A DNA stretch of 64,000 nucleotides, from positions 2,881,559 through 2,945,558 of the forward strand of contig JAQJVL010000031.1 in assembly GCA_035578905.1 (NCBI GenBank), read 5' to 3'. The notes under the pieces are model-generated. The model was not told the DNA's origin, did not search any database, and worked only from the letters and a program-made list of their open reading frames with translations. A program made the position numbers and the translations under genes. Below are positions 11,689-23,529 of the stretch, in pieces; position 1 is the first letter of the stretch, and the number at the start of each line of letters is the position of its first letter. This stretch comes from Stictocephala bisonia. Lineage: Eukaryota > Arthropoda > Insecta > Hemiptera > Membracidae.

Positions 11689-12866
11689 TATTTGAAGAGG
11701 ATTGATAGATACAATTGCATATTTTTTATTAATGCCAAGTTAAAATAAATTGGAATTTAATATAGCTATTATTTATGGTACTGAATGTAACGAAAGAAAA
11801 CTTATTCATGATCTCTTTGTCATTAAAATAAAAATAAAGGAAAATGAAAGAGCTTTTTCAGCTACCGTAGTTAAATAAAGCTGCTACACAATTCTTACGT
11901 TGTTCTCAACTTTAAGTAATTGTGTATTTATACACTATTAAAAGGTACATAACTATTATATTTTCACATTTTTCAACTAAAATTCCTCAATTTCAATACT
12001 ACGGCCAGCCACAGTTTAGAGGGTGGTAATTTAACTGTGAGATATTGTAAGTTGCTATTTTTAAATTAAGACAAACACAAAAAATTTCTAAGAATAAAAT
12101 AATAAAAACTTATTCATATACACATTTAAAACAATAATATGTATTAAACGTCGTAATTGAATACACTTAAAAATTTACGTTTTCCCTTTGGGTTTGAATC
12201 TTTCTGGTCCTAAATAATTATTCATTTTGACTTATACTGCATAAAGAACTTATAATTATTTTACTTTTTAGTGTCGTACATTGTTGATATCTTGAAACCA
12301 TCCTACGACGCGTTTCAGAGTAACAAGTTTAAAAATGTTTTTTCTTAAATACTATAATTCTATTATTTTACTGATTAGGTCTTCCTTTATTTAATTAGTT
12401 GTTTTGTATCTTACTGTATTTATTTTGGCAAATTTTTAACTTGGTCATTTTTGTTAGGATTTGTTATTTTTTGTGTTCATTTATTTTCTCAGTATAATTA
12501 AAATGTTTGCGAAATTTAAACGAAATATGTACTAGTTTAACGATAAGCCCTCTTGTAATTATTACGTAGCTTGATTAAATTAATTTAGTAGTATTTTACG
12601 TACTGTAATAGTAGGATTTTTGTAGTTAATACTTCCAGAACTTAGCTGATTGAAAAGTTGCTGTGAGTTATAAGTTTTGAATTTAAATACTTCTTATAAT
12701 ATATTTTTAGCAAACAAAGACCTAGAAGTCAATAACCAATAGTAATTGACCACTTATTTGTCAGAAGTGATAATTTTTTCAGTTACAACCAACCGTCATG
12801 AGTTTCCCGACCGTAACAAGTGCTAGTTTATAACTAGCGTAGTTGAACAACAGCTTCATTTCCTTT

Positions 12867-13010
12867 TGAATCCACCAGGTCTGAGGAAGGTAAAAGTGGT
12901 TCACTGTAATCGATTACCATGATATTGTACATTTTCTACCTATAATTTAATAAATTTTTGTCGTGTAACGTTAAAGTTTTTTGTATTTCTACCAACACGT
13001 GATGAGGTGA
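12867..13010 (+). repeat. TCTGAGGAAG tail family, copy in duplication A
   Basis: Reads AGGTCTGAGGAAGGTAAAAG, GGTTCACTGTAATCGATTACC, ATGATATTGTACATTTT and later CTACCAACACGT, in the same order as at 23192-23357. The internal AT-rich spacer is shorter than at 23 kb. It looks like the 3' part of an element that was present before the 1.5-kb duplication. Confidence 0.75.
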
Positions 13011-13396
13011 CTAAAAAACTACTTACACATTTTTTAAGAACTTTTCATAAATAGTATAATGTTTAACATTAGAGTTATCTTTATGTTACAAGGTAATCAC
13101 TAGAGCCTATGTATTATAAGGAATAATATGAGATAGTTAGCGCAACGTAAATGTAGAAATTAAGATTATTAAGAATTCTTGAGGAATAATAGTCAGGTTC
13201 AAGTAAATTTATGAACATTTTCTTCAAGGATCTTGAACTACTCTTCTAGAAGATTGCATTGTATACTAAGCACGCTAATGATGGTCCAGTAAAACGGTAA
13301 GTGTTGTATTGGCTGCGTATATTGAACTGCACCAACTTCTATGCACCACAAAGTGTCATATCTTGTTTATTTTTTATTCTATATAACAATACAAAA

Positions 13397-13470
13397 ACCC
13401 ACCCGCCCACCCATACATGTACAGTGGTATTGACCCACCCGCCCACCCATACACGTACAGTGGTATTATA
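13397..13470 (+). repeat. Minisatellite family A, locus 2 (two units)
   Basis: Two units of about 37 bp with CCCACCCGCCCACCCATACA, GTACAGTGGTATTGACC. It lies in a segment missing from the paralogous copy B of the tandem duplication, so either it was inserted in A or lost from B. Confidence 0.88.
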
Positions 13471-14132
13471 ACCGTATTATAAACCTCTTTGTCATTACAT
13501 TTTAATGAATTATTGTGCAGCTGACGAACAAATAAAAGTATTGATTGTCAGTTTAGCTGAGTACGCTTTTGAACAATCGTAATGACTTATTCTTTTCTAT
13601 AATGTGAATGATTCTTGTCATTGTAGTTTTAAGGTCATATTATTTGTTTATATTCTAAGTTTGTATGCTTAATGGATGGAAGTTAAAGTAAACTTTGAAC
13701 GCTCACAGACCAAAAATTAACTTTTTTCTTATTTCGATTAAGAAAAATAATGGTAATGAAGTATTTATGTTCAAATATATTTTACCACTTTAACCTTTTT
13801 GAAGAAACAGTAGTATGTTACAAGGCTACAAAAGCCTACTCTAAAATATTTAGAACGCAAAAAATATTTTGTAAACGTACAGATTTGCAAGTATGAATTA
13901 TTAAAATAAACACTGTATTTATGTATCTTACTGTATTTATTTTGGAAAATTTCAACTTGTTAATTTTTGTTAGGATTTGTTATTTTTTGTGTTCATTTAT
14001 TTTCTCAGTATAATTAAACCGTTTATGGGATTTAAACGAAAATATGTACTAGTTTAACGATAAGCCCTCATATAATTAATACTTAACTTAAATGAATTAA
14101 TTTAGTAGTATTTTACGTACTGTAATAGTAGG

Positions 14133-14300
14133 ATTATTATTTATTATTTATTATTTATTTTTATTTATTCATAACACGCTGATCGTCAAGATATGGTCGA
14201 ATATGGATTTCGAATGAGTTTGATGAGTGTAGATGAGCGAATGTAGTCATTGTTACAAACTAAGCCCGACTATTCCTTAGAAATTATAATTATAAATTAT
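14133..14300 (+). repeat. TTATT microsatellite plus insert related to 17 kb
   Basis: A TTATTATTTATTATTTATTT tract (about 14133-14170) is followed by about 100 bp containing TGAGTTTGATGAGTGTAG and TGTAGTCATTGTTAC, both also found at 17087-17117. It is absent from copy A of the duplication, so it marks a later insertion. Confidence 0.7.
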
Positions 14301-14551
14301 AACTAATACTTCCAGAACTTAGCTGATTGAAAAGTTGCTGTGAGTTATAAGTTTTGAATTTAAATACTTCTTATAATATATTTTCAGCAAATAAAAACCT
14401 AGAAGTCAATAACTTGAAGTCAATAGTAATTGACCAATTATTTATCAGAAGTGATAATTTTTACAGTTCCAAACAACCGTCATGAGTTTCCCGACCGTGA
14501 CAAGTGCTAGTTTATAAGTAGTGTAGTTGAACAACAGCTTCATTCCCTTGT

Positions 14552-14695
14552 GAATTCACCAGGTCTGAGGAAGGTAAAAGTGGTTCACTGTAATCAGTTA
14601 CCATGGTATTGTAAATTTTCTACTCATAATGTAATAATTGTTTGTCGTGTAAAGTTAAAGTTTTTTATTTCTACCAACACGTGGTATGGTGACTA
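14552..14695 (+). repeat. TCTGAGGAAG tail family, copy in duplication B
   Basis: Paralogous to 12867-13010 through the tandem duplication, with GGTCTGAGGAAGGTAAAAGT then TTACCATGGTATTGTA and CTACCAACACGTGGTA. It adds no independent insertion event. Confidence 0.75.
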
Positions 14696-15475
14696 AAAAA
14701 ACTACTTACACATTTTTATAAATAGTATAAAGCTTAACATTAGAGTTATATTTGTGTCACAAGGTAATCCCTAGAATCTATTCAATATAAAGAATAATAT
14801 GAGATAGTTACCGCATCGTAAATGTAGAAATTAAGATTATTAAGAATGTTTGAGGAATAATAGTCAGGTTCAAGTAAGTTTGTGAACATTTTCTTCAAGG
14901 ATCTTCAACAACTCTTCTACAAGAATACTTTGTATACTAAGCACGCTAATGATGGTCCAGTAAAACGGTAAGATGGTACGTATGTTATGTAAATATGTAA
15001 TTATAAAAACGTATAATAGACCTCTTTGTCATTACATTTTAATGAATTACTATGCAGCTGATGAACAAATAAAAGTATTGAGAACTAACTATTGATTGTC
15101 AGTTTAGCTGAGTACGCTATTGAACAATCGTAATGACTTCTTCTTTCCTGTAATGTGAATGATTCTTGTTATTGTAGTTTTAAGGTCATATTATTCGTTT
15201 ATATTCTAAGTTTGTATGCTTAATGGATGGAAATCAAAGTAAACTTTGAACGCTCCCAAACCAAAAATTAACTTTATTTTTGTTTCGATTAAGAAGCATA
15301 ATCGTAATGCAGTATTCATATTCAAATATATTTTAGCACTTAAACCTTTTTTTTGAAGAAACAGTAGTATGTTACATGGTAAAAGCCTACTCGAAAATAT
15401 TTAGAACGCAAAAAATATTTTCTAAACCTACAGCTTTGCAAGTATGAAATAATAAAGCAAACACGTATTTTGAGG

Positions 15476-16600
15476 CAAATTTACTATCGTTTATGAACAA
15501 TGTATACTTTATCTTTAACTTTAATACAATTCCTTTCACGTACGAACATATGGTGCAGTAAAGAGGGTAAAGTCATATACAACCAAGCAACAAAACGTGA
15601 TCAGATTATCAACCCTTCAGCTGGTCCCTGTATACTTTGACCACAGAGCAATAGTATCTACAGTTTACTTTAAATAAACCATTGTAGAGATCATATTGAT
15701 TCACTTGTGGAATTACTAATAATACGTGTCACAGAAATTTTTTTAGAGTTTCTTAAGTAAACATATATTCAAACAAATCATGGATTAAGTTTTATGAACT
15801 ATTTTATACTAGAGGTTGTCGTACTTTTTCGAATTGCATTTCTATATGTATAACCTTAGGACTCTACGGTATTTTAACTCTACGTAAAATCAATTTACTA
15901 TAGCATATTTTTGTAATCTGAAACTACTTTACTTCGCAAACATATACTTTAGTTTGTATAATTTAAAAGAAAAAGTGTTATTTGATAACCTGAAAATATT
16001 ATTAATGTAAATTAAATTTGAGTAGCGTAACCAGTTAATAAAAAGTTAAAAATTGTCATTTTACGTGACAGTTTTCCTTTTATTCATTAAATGGGCGAAT
16101 CATGATTAAAGAAATGTAGCTTTACAAACATTATTGTTAAGTATTAATAATTACTTGTATGTAACATTAATATTCTATATAATATAAAAAAGGGCAACCA
16201 AATAAAAGTCATAACATCCATTATTGTTAACCAAAATACATTTATTAGCCAAACCGTTGATCCTACTCACGTACACTTGCGTAATTATGGGGAAGTGTAA
16301 AGAATTCTAAGTATTAATTATTTTCATATAGACTATGCCATGTTATTTGAACTGTAACTTTTAGCAAGGGTTTATTACTATTCAAAACAAATATATTTTG
16401 GATTGATGCTATAACACACTACTATACAAAATTATTGTTATAGATATTTTGCATTATACTTTGTTTAAATAAATAAGATAATGAGGTTGAAATGCACATA
16501 GAGTAATGTGTTTGCTGCTAATACTTGTCACAAGCATGGCTGGAAGACATGATATAACATGTTTGGACGAATGTGGTAAAATATATTATATTCATTTTAA
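15476..16600. other. AT-rich stretch, no gene recognised
   Basis: Only short frames and no family motif on either strand. Confidence 0.5.
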
Positions 16601-16605
16601 TATAT

Positions 16606-16780
16606 GAATATTATAAGTGTTAAGATGTTTACATTAATTTGAATATTATAAGTGTTAAGATGTTTACATTAATTTGAATATTATAAGTGTTAAGATGTTT
16701 ACATTAATTTGAATATTATAAGTGTTAAGATGTTTACATTAATTTGAATATTATAAGTGTTAAGATGTTTACATTAATTT
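16606..16780 (+). repeat. Minisatellite, five units of 35 bp
   Basis: GAATATTATAAGTGTTAAGA starts at 16606, 16641, 16676, 16711 and 16746, exactly 35 bp apart, with nearly identical units. The near identity suggests recent expansion. Confidence 0.95.
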
Positions 16781-17043
16781 TATAAACATTATTTAAAATG
16801 TTTATAACGTTTGTTTATAAACATTAAAAATGGGGACTATCGTCCCAACATTATTTAATATTCATGCATTGTATTTAATCTTATCTCTACTAAAATTAGA
16901 AATTAAATTTAAACTATAAGACTAATTAATAATTATTAATTGATTACAAACAACACATTAGAACTTCAGGTGCATTGTATAGCTTGTTTAGTAAATAAAG
17001 TGATTTAATATAGCGATACAGCAATTATATTCCATCATTTATT

Positions 17044-17420
17044 ACTAATATGACGACCGTAGAGATATGAGTGAATATGAAGAGAGATTGAGTTTGATGA
17101 GTGTAGTCATTGTTACTAACGAAGACCTATTCCAATATCCAGGGTAACTAATGGACCTTCAGATTTACGTGGAAACTGAATTACGTAGTATTGTCTTATT
17201 TTTAGCTAATTTACAAGCCTGATACTCGATTCTCCTATCTTCGCGACATGTAACCCTGACTTCCACCCAAAACGGACAACCCAGAAATCTTTAGCAATGT
17301 CCACGTCGATGACAACCATTGAGTGGACACTGTGTTAGTATTAAGGAATCATAGAACCTCCGCCTAGAATGCCCACAGCACTTTGTCCCAAAGTAGGCAG
17401 GTTAAATCACTGCAGTAGTT
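17044..17420 (+). repeat. GC-richer interspersed block, partly shared with 14.2 kb
   Basis: Composition is clearly less AT-rich than the flanks. Its first 70 bp match the insert in duplication copy B. The rest (for example CCTCCGCCTAGAATGCCCAC near 17355) has no stop-free frame of note and no recognised motif. I read it as a nonautonomous transposed element of unknown class. Confidence 0.4.
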
Positions 17421-18645
17421 CGTATTATTTAAAAACAGTATCTACAATGATGTGAAATTATTTTTAAAATCTCATAATTTCAAATATAGAAAGCATTAAA
17501 AATATTTTAAAGTAAACAAAACCTGACTATAAAATAATATATTTAGTTTTTAAAAATCTTAATTAATTTTTATTTTAAATATTTATAGAACCTGATTGTT
17601 GAGGAATTTGTATTTTTCCTCTACTACTTAAATGTTTTTCGGGACCATGTCATAACTATTACTTCTACAGTATATATTATATCACCAAGGATGTGTGAAA
17701 TAGTTCATTTACAAAAGTACTTCCAAACAAATCCAATGTAAGTGTATAAATGTGTTTCCTCTCATCCTCATCTAATCTCACTCCACCCACAACACATCTT
17801 CATTTATGGCATCCATCTCCATTTGTACACATTAGTATCTTATCTCTTACCACAATTTGTATTCATCTAAGACACTCCTTCCATCTGACGGGAATGATTT
17901 ATAAACGTATATCTTTTAAATTTCGAGCGAATTTCCATTTTGTCCTTGGGCTATATTATTTATGATTAACATAAATGTAGTATATTTAAAACTTGAGGTT
18001 TTGCTAAATTAAATATAAAATTGTATGTTTATTAGGTACAAAACTCTATGTAATTCAAATTATTTAATTAAACTAGTATTTAATTTCCGAATAAATTGTT
18101 TGAAAAATATTTTAAACATTTCATTATTTTTAACTACTTCAAAGTTACGTAATATAAATGATTTCCCCTTTTTACTGTGTGTATTTTTTAATTGTTTATT
18201 TTTTAATTTTTTGATTGTGCCCTCCAGTTTATGTTCGTTGAAGCACAACAAACAAGGAAAACCGTTGTAATATGATGTTCTTACTTGCATCAGTGGAAAA
18301 TACCTAAAGCATTAGGTTTGAATTCGTAAAATTTTAAACAAATTATTGATTTCTATAACTCATATTACAAGAATTCTCTAAACTGTCTTTCTAAAGGGCT
18401 TCCAAATAAATTTAATTTGTTACATGTCTGATGATTTGAAATAATAGCTACTATTTGCACAAACTTCTCAAGTTAATCATAAAATATATTATTATATATT
18501 TTGTAAAATAATTTAGTGTTATAATGATAGCATATATTTTTTATTTTAATCTATTTCCCAGAGTGTCACTTTTTATTTCATCTACAGACGTTGTTATGAA
18601 AACGTTATGTTAGTGGTCCAAAACTATAAGGCAGATTTTAAGTGG
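17421..18645. other. AT-rich stretch, no gene recognised
   Basis: Frames of 71, 81 and 76 codons at 17750-18290 lie in low-complexity AT-rich sequence, overlap on opposite strands, and show no motif. Confidence 0.5.
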
Positions 18646-18647
18646 AC

Positions 18648-18722
18648 ATTCCGGGTTTTGAACCTGTGATCCTGTGCATATGATACAGAAGTGACAAACA
18701 TTGAGATAGCAAGGAGGCTAAG
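18648..18722 (-). mobile_element. tRNA-derived SINE head (RNA polymerase III promoter-like)
   Basis: On the minus strand, TAGCCTCCTTGC (18722-18711) fits the A box and GGTTCAAAACC (18664-18654) the B box, 58 nt apart start to start. The spacing and the intervening arm-like sequence fit a tRNA-derived SINE. No 3' body or poly(A) boundary is clear. A decayed true tRNA gene is less likely because the anticodon arm is not regular. Confidence 0.5.
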
Positions 18723-18729
18723 ATACATG

Positions 18730-19740
18730 GAAAAATAAGAAAAATACAAAAACGCCGAACATAGACATAAATTTAAATTTAATCACATTCATAAATTTAA
18801 GTACTTCGATTAATAGAGTGAAAAAATAAATTTAAGGTTAAATAATGCTACCAGTAATTTACTAAAATTTCCTAAACATTGTTTCAATAATAAATACAAA
18901 GTGAGAAGGGATAAAGTAAAGTAAGTACAGTCGTTCTTATATCCGTTAACCACACAGTAAAAGTGGTGTACCAGTAGCAGACTTTACTGAAGTAAGCTGA
19001 TGAAGTTCCCCAAGTAATCACTGTTGATTGCCTTTTGCTTTTAATCTAAATAAGAATGAATAATGTATTAAGAGCAGCAAAGTTTTAACCTTTGGCCACA
19101 ACAAAATTTGAACTGAGCTCTTTTGGAATTCAATCCTGGCCTTTCAACTTCTCCAACTGTTGTATATATATAAATGTAAAAAATTCAATGATTTGTTAAG
19201 CAAATGTTTAAATTAAGTTACATAATGAGTATTTTAGTTGTATTTATAGAATAAATTGATGCTCTTTCATCTGAGTAAGAGGTTTATAGTTATAAAATTG
19301 TAAAAGCTGTTTCGAAATGGATAAATTTTACCATATTGATATGTTTTTATCTTATCCTAAACGTAATGTTATTTTTTCTTTCCCGTTAGTAATAATTTTG
19401 TGTTTCCATTTGTCTTAGTTGTGTTTATTTATAATAGTTTATAATAAGACATTACTTTCTAAAAGGTATGTCATAATCCTCAAGCATTATTTAACCCATG
19501 TTACCCGTCTTAGGCTAATATGATTATTTTTGCAAGAAACAAATAGTTTAAAATATTTATTTATAACATATTAGGAATGCTACATGATAGTGTTGGGCAA
19601 TTATAATGTAGCATCTATGAAAACAGTACATGCTCACGCTGTTACATGCAAATTGAGAATAAAACAAAATAAAGTTCATTCACTGGGTGTATCACAGACA
19701 TAAGTGTTTTTAAAAAGAACACATTTTTTAAAATTATTCC
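18730..19740. other. AT-rich stretch, no gene recognised
   Basis: Nothing recognisable. A segment at 19090-19145 has a weak tRNA-like look on the minus strand but no convincing A box. Confidence 0.45.
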
Positions 19741-20680
19741 GCAAGTTTCAAACAAAAAAGCCCTTTCGCCAATAAGGCATCATCAGTTTAAATTTGAACA
19801 GAAAAAAAGTATATACAACAGAACATGAAAGACATCAGTGTTCAACAGTTCATGCTTAAAAATAAATTATAATAAATAACAATAAAAATATGTTATTATT
19901 GTAATAAATATAAAAAATACAAGACACAATTTAACAGTAACAAGATGTAAACAAACCAAAGTTATAACAACAAATAAAACTTGGAATACTACAACATAAC
20001 AAATTGAGATTCCAAAATAACTAACATAACATTGAGTACCTGAATAGTATGTATTACCTAATATTATAATATTAAAAACATAAATATAAATTAATTTTAA
20101 ACATTGTAAACGGGTAAATTGTAGCAGGCATTACATTATTCAAATAACTGATAAATAATAACTAGTTATTTAAATATGCGATTTTCCCTAGCTACAATTT
20201 ATTTTATCAATCTCCATCTGTAAGTAGCAAAGGAGGAATTGAAAATATCTATTGAAGTTGAGTGTATATTATGAAGTCTGGCCATTGTGTTATGAGGAGA
20301 TTGATAACCAAGCTTTATTCTAGAGAAACGTGTACTTAAGGGGAGGCAGTCACGAGAGTTGGGACAGGGGATAGGGGATAGAGGATGGCGAAGTCCAGTT
20401 GTGACAATAGACTCTTACCATCCAGGTTACCGTTCATTACTTTGTGAAGATAAAGGAGCGCTGATAACTCCCGTCTTCTGCAGAGCTCAACGATATTAAA
20501 AATATTCAACAACTCTGAATATGGAATGTCCTCTGGGTAGTCTCCAAAGGATTTATAATATATAAACGTGAGTCACTTTTTTTAATATTTTCAATCATTT
20601 GAATTAAACAATCAGTTTGAGGGTAACAGACTATGCAGTATGCATCCCTATTTAAGTTTGGAACTAATCAAAGAAAAATA
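19741..20680 (-). mobile_element. 3' end of a non-LTR retrotransposon
   Basis: The C-terminal reverse-transcriptase remnant at 20195-20680 is followed on the minus strand by about 400 bp of AT-rich 3' untranslated sequence, ending near a compact stem motif at 19787-19760 (CTGATGA, then GCC-loop-GGC, then GAAA). The 5' part is missing, typical of truncated target-primed integration. Confidence 0.65.
20195..20680 (-). pseudogene. Reverse transcriptase C-terminal region, non-LTR, decayed
   Basis: Minus-strand translation, with two frame changes, reads GDYPEDIPYSELLNIFNIVE, then LCRRRELSALLYLHKVMNG and LLSQLDF, then after a frame change LGYQSPHNTMARLHNI and FNSSFATYRWRLIK before a stop near 20203. 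The RR...L..LHK..NG...LL pattern and the SP....R.....N pattern near the end are typical of the region after the thumb in CR1/Jockey-type polyproteins. Upstream, LIQMIENI (about 20620) fits the QxxxxR helix start in another frame. Frameshifts make it a pseudogene. The clade within the non-LTR elements is uncertain. Confidence 0.65.
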
Positions 20681-20689
20681 TAATAACTT

Positions 20690-22890
20690 TAAAGAATTTA
20701 TGTTTTGTTAGAAGTTACCAGATCTTTTTATGAATCCCCAAGTAGCATAGGCCGATTTACATAAAGATAATATTAATCGAATCCAATGTCTAAAAAATTG
20801 ATGGAAATTTCTCTATTCAATACATGATAAATATATATATATATATATGGTAAATATGGTGTGATAAATAATATATATGATAAAGTTTTTAATTATATAC
20901 GAAAAAGATGGAAGTTGTTACCTGTAAAAAAGTTGTGTTTATTTTCTTAAACACTTGAAGCATTGAAAATGTCCAACAAACAACCGATCATGAACTATCG
21001 ACGTCAATAAATAATAAGTTTCAAACAACCGTCTTTAAGTATTAGACAAATATTTATTTGAGGTGAGGCATTCTGTTAAAAAACATTTATGCACGTAACA
21101 AAATATAAAATAACCGTATAGATTCAAAAACAGTTAAACTGGGTGTATAATAATAACCCGTAAAGTATTCTAATGTGTATAGGCTATACTCAGTTAAAAG
21201 CTGGGGTGGGTTGGTTTCCCACACAACATCTAAGACGTAAGATATTCAACGTAACTGTTGTACCGTATCAGTTCCCATTATATTTACGGCCCACAAAGTG
21301 TTTCTCGATAACAAGAAACCGTTCCCGATCGGTATTACAGAACTTGTAATAGGTAATGTTGATAAGACATTAGGGAGTTGTGTTAAGTGTCACATCTAAC
21401 TGTTTTAGATAATAGTTTATTTTGTACTAAAATCTCATTACATAAATACATTCAAACCCTGTCATTTTATTGACAATTTTATTATTTTTATTCTTATACC
21501 TACACTAGTTTGATTGTTATATTAACTTGGAATCTCTTTTCACCAATTCCAGTGTTGGGGTTAATATACTATGCATTTCACGTCTTTTTTTGTAACTACT
21601 AAGACCGGCATGGTTGGAATATTACTGCTAAGGATATGGACACTCTTAGAGAAGTCTGGAGTATCCATGTTGGGTAGCAGTCATGGTACGTAAGTTCTGT
21701 AGAGAAGAGAAATGAGAGTCAGGCCTTGCAATGATTTTTAATGCTTGTATACTCAATTCTGCTCAATGTTTCATATGAAAAGTAAGTGAATTCATTTACA
21801 CATATCGACCATTCATTTATATGTACAAATCAGTTACACTTATTTCAATGCAAGTGTAAAGTTACTAAAATGTTTTGGTACTTAATGTGAATCTGAATAT
21901 TTCACAGGATATATTTTACGCCTAATATATTTTACTTTAATAAAGTATATTGTTTTTTATTATAGGATTGTATCAAAACTCCAGTCCATCGTAATGAACA
22001 GATAATCAAATAACGACTCGGGATTGGCTATCCTGAAGGAAACAATTGATAATATCCGAAATCTCTCATGTGGTATTTCCTCTCATATACAGAGAGATTG
22101 TGTACGTGAGTGTGTTTGTATATATATATTAAGTTTTTGCAATTAAATAGTTAATAATAGGAAAAAAGAAAAAAATAAACTATCCATTTTTTCTTTAACA
22201 TTGTTGTTGGAACAAAGATAAATAAAAACAAACCTTACACGAACAAAGGAAATTTGTTTGGATTACTAATAATTATAATCAGAAACATTTCTAAATTTAT
22301 TTTATCCAACAATAATACTCTCTAATATAATCTTAAAATAAAAGTGGTTTTGAAAATATTGTTTTACTTTTGTTGTAACTAAATAATTACAAATAAGTAA
22401 GGATTACAATATTTGTAAGAAAATTACAATTCCTGGATATGAACACTTTTATTTTTGACACTGTACATAACTGTCATATTTATAACTAAAACTTTAATTT
22501 ATTGAAAAATGTTTATATATTTAATAGTTTTCAAAATGTAAGAAAATGGTAGTTCATGAAAAATAAACTTTCCTACATTGAGTGATAAGTTTCTTTGCAA
22601 CCACCTTTTGTTACTGGAAAATTGCTCTAAGTTAGTAGTAAATGTATAAATCATTATTATTATTATGTATTACGGGAACATCAATTTCATTTAATATTTT
22701 AGTATGCTTATTACTTAAAGAAAAGTACAGTAATAATTATTTTTACTGTAAACTAATTCAAGCAGTTAAATAGGTACTTGAAGGCGTTTATCTAAATTAA
22801 GTAATATTTAATATTAGTTAGAAAAATCCAAAAAAGTAGGAACCTACGTAAGCTGGACATAGATTTAATTAATGTCAGGGGAAATATAGT
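20690..22890. other. AT-rich stretch with a small element tail and weak exon-like segment
   Basis: At 20932-20976 TTCTTAAACACTTGAAGCAT is a partial copy of the tail seen at 45650-45690. At 21604-21685 an acceptor-like end (TTTTTTGTAACTACTAAG) precedes 82 nt with one fully open frame and a GTACGT donor; coding potential is unproven. The remainder shows nothing. Confidence 0.4.
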
Positions 22891-22899
22891 TTTAACATT

Positions 22900-23525
22900 T
22901 GACAGTACAAGTAAATGTCACACAACACAAATTTATTACAATATAAGCACAACATTCACAAATATATTACAATACAAGTACAAAATGCATGAATATTATG
23001 GTGATCAATTTCGGGAACCAGGCTCACCTTCCTCAGACCAGAGGGACTAAAAAAGAATCACAAAAGAAATTTTTATTTTACATAACATAAAGTCTTTAGT
23101 TTTTGCTTTACGTATTTGTAGGAATCGGTAGGGTTTTTATTAAAACCACAAAAATTAAATAAGATGAACGTTATAGAAATCTTTTGTGAATCCCTCTGGT
23201 CTGAGGAAGATGAGCGTGGTTCATCGAAATCGGTCACCATAATATTCATGCATTTTGTACTTGTATTGTAATATATTTGTGAATTTTTTGCTTATATTGT
23301 AATACATTTGTGTTGTGAGACGTTTACTTGTACTTTATATGTACCAACACGTATTATACTAGTTAAAAACTATTAACAATTTTATGATCTTTTCTATAAC
23401 GATCATCTTATTTAATTTTGGTGGTTTTAATAAAAAAAAAAAAACCACCAATTCCTACAAATACGTAGAGCATAAATTAAAGAAGTTATGTTATATAAAA
23501 TAAAAAATTCTTCAAGAGACAATTC
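22900..23525. repeat. Interleaved inverted repeats of the TCTGAGGAAG tail family
   Basis: Segment 22900-23048 is the reverse complement of 23192-23340 (tail family: CCTCTGGTCTGAGGAAG, ATCGGTCACCATAATATTCA, TTGTACTTGTATTGTAATA). Between them 23050-23190 is the reverse complement of 23380-23520 (ACGTATTTGTAGGAAT, TTTTTATTAAAACCAC, AAATTAAATAAGATGA). The order is therefore A', B, A, B'. The A arms end in internal repeats of a CAATACAAGCACAA-like unit. The divergence between arms is modest. No coding sequence. Confidence 0.85.
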
Positions 23526-23529
23526 ATAA

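Larger units (their letters stand above)
12406..13922 (+). repeat. 1.5-kb tandem duplication, copy A
   Basis: From GTATCTTACTGTATTTATTT at 12406 the sequence runs collinear with copy B at an offset of about 1517 bp, for example the block starting GTTAGGATTTGTTATTTTTT in both, and ends at TTTGCAAGTATGAA near 13900. Differences are scattered substitutions and small indels, so the duplication is old. Copy A alone carries a roughly 150-bp insert at 13310-13475 that includes two units of minisatellite family A. No coding sequence is seen. Confidence 0.9.
13923..15475 (+). repeat. 1.5-kb tandem duplication, copy B
   Basis: Collinear with copy A to about 15475, where GCAAGTATGAAATAATAAAG gives way to unrelated sequence. 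It carries a private insert at about 14133-14300: TTATT-rich microsatellite followed by roughly 100 bp related to 17044-17110. Both copies hold one member of the TCTGAGGAAG tail family. Confidence 0.9.
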
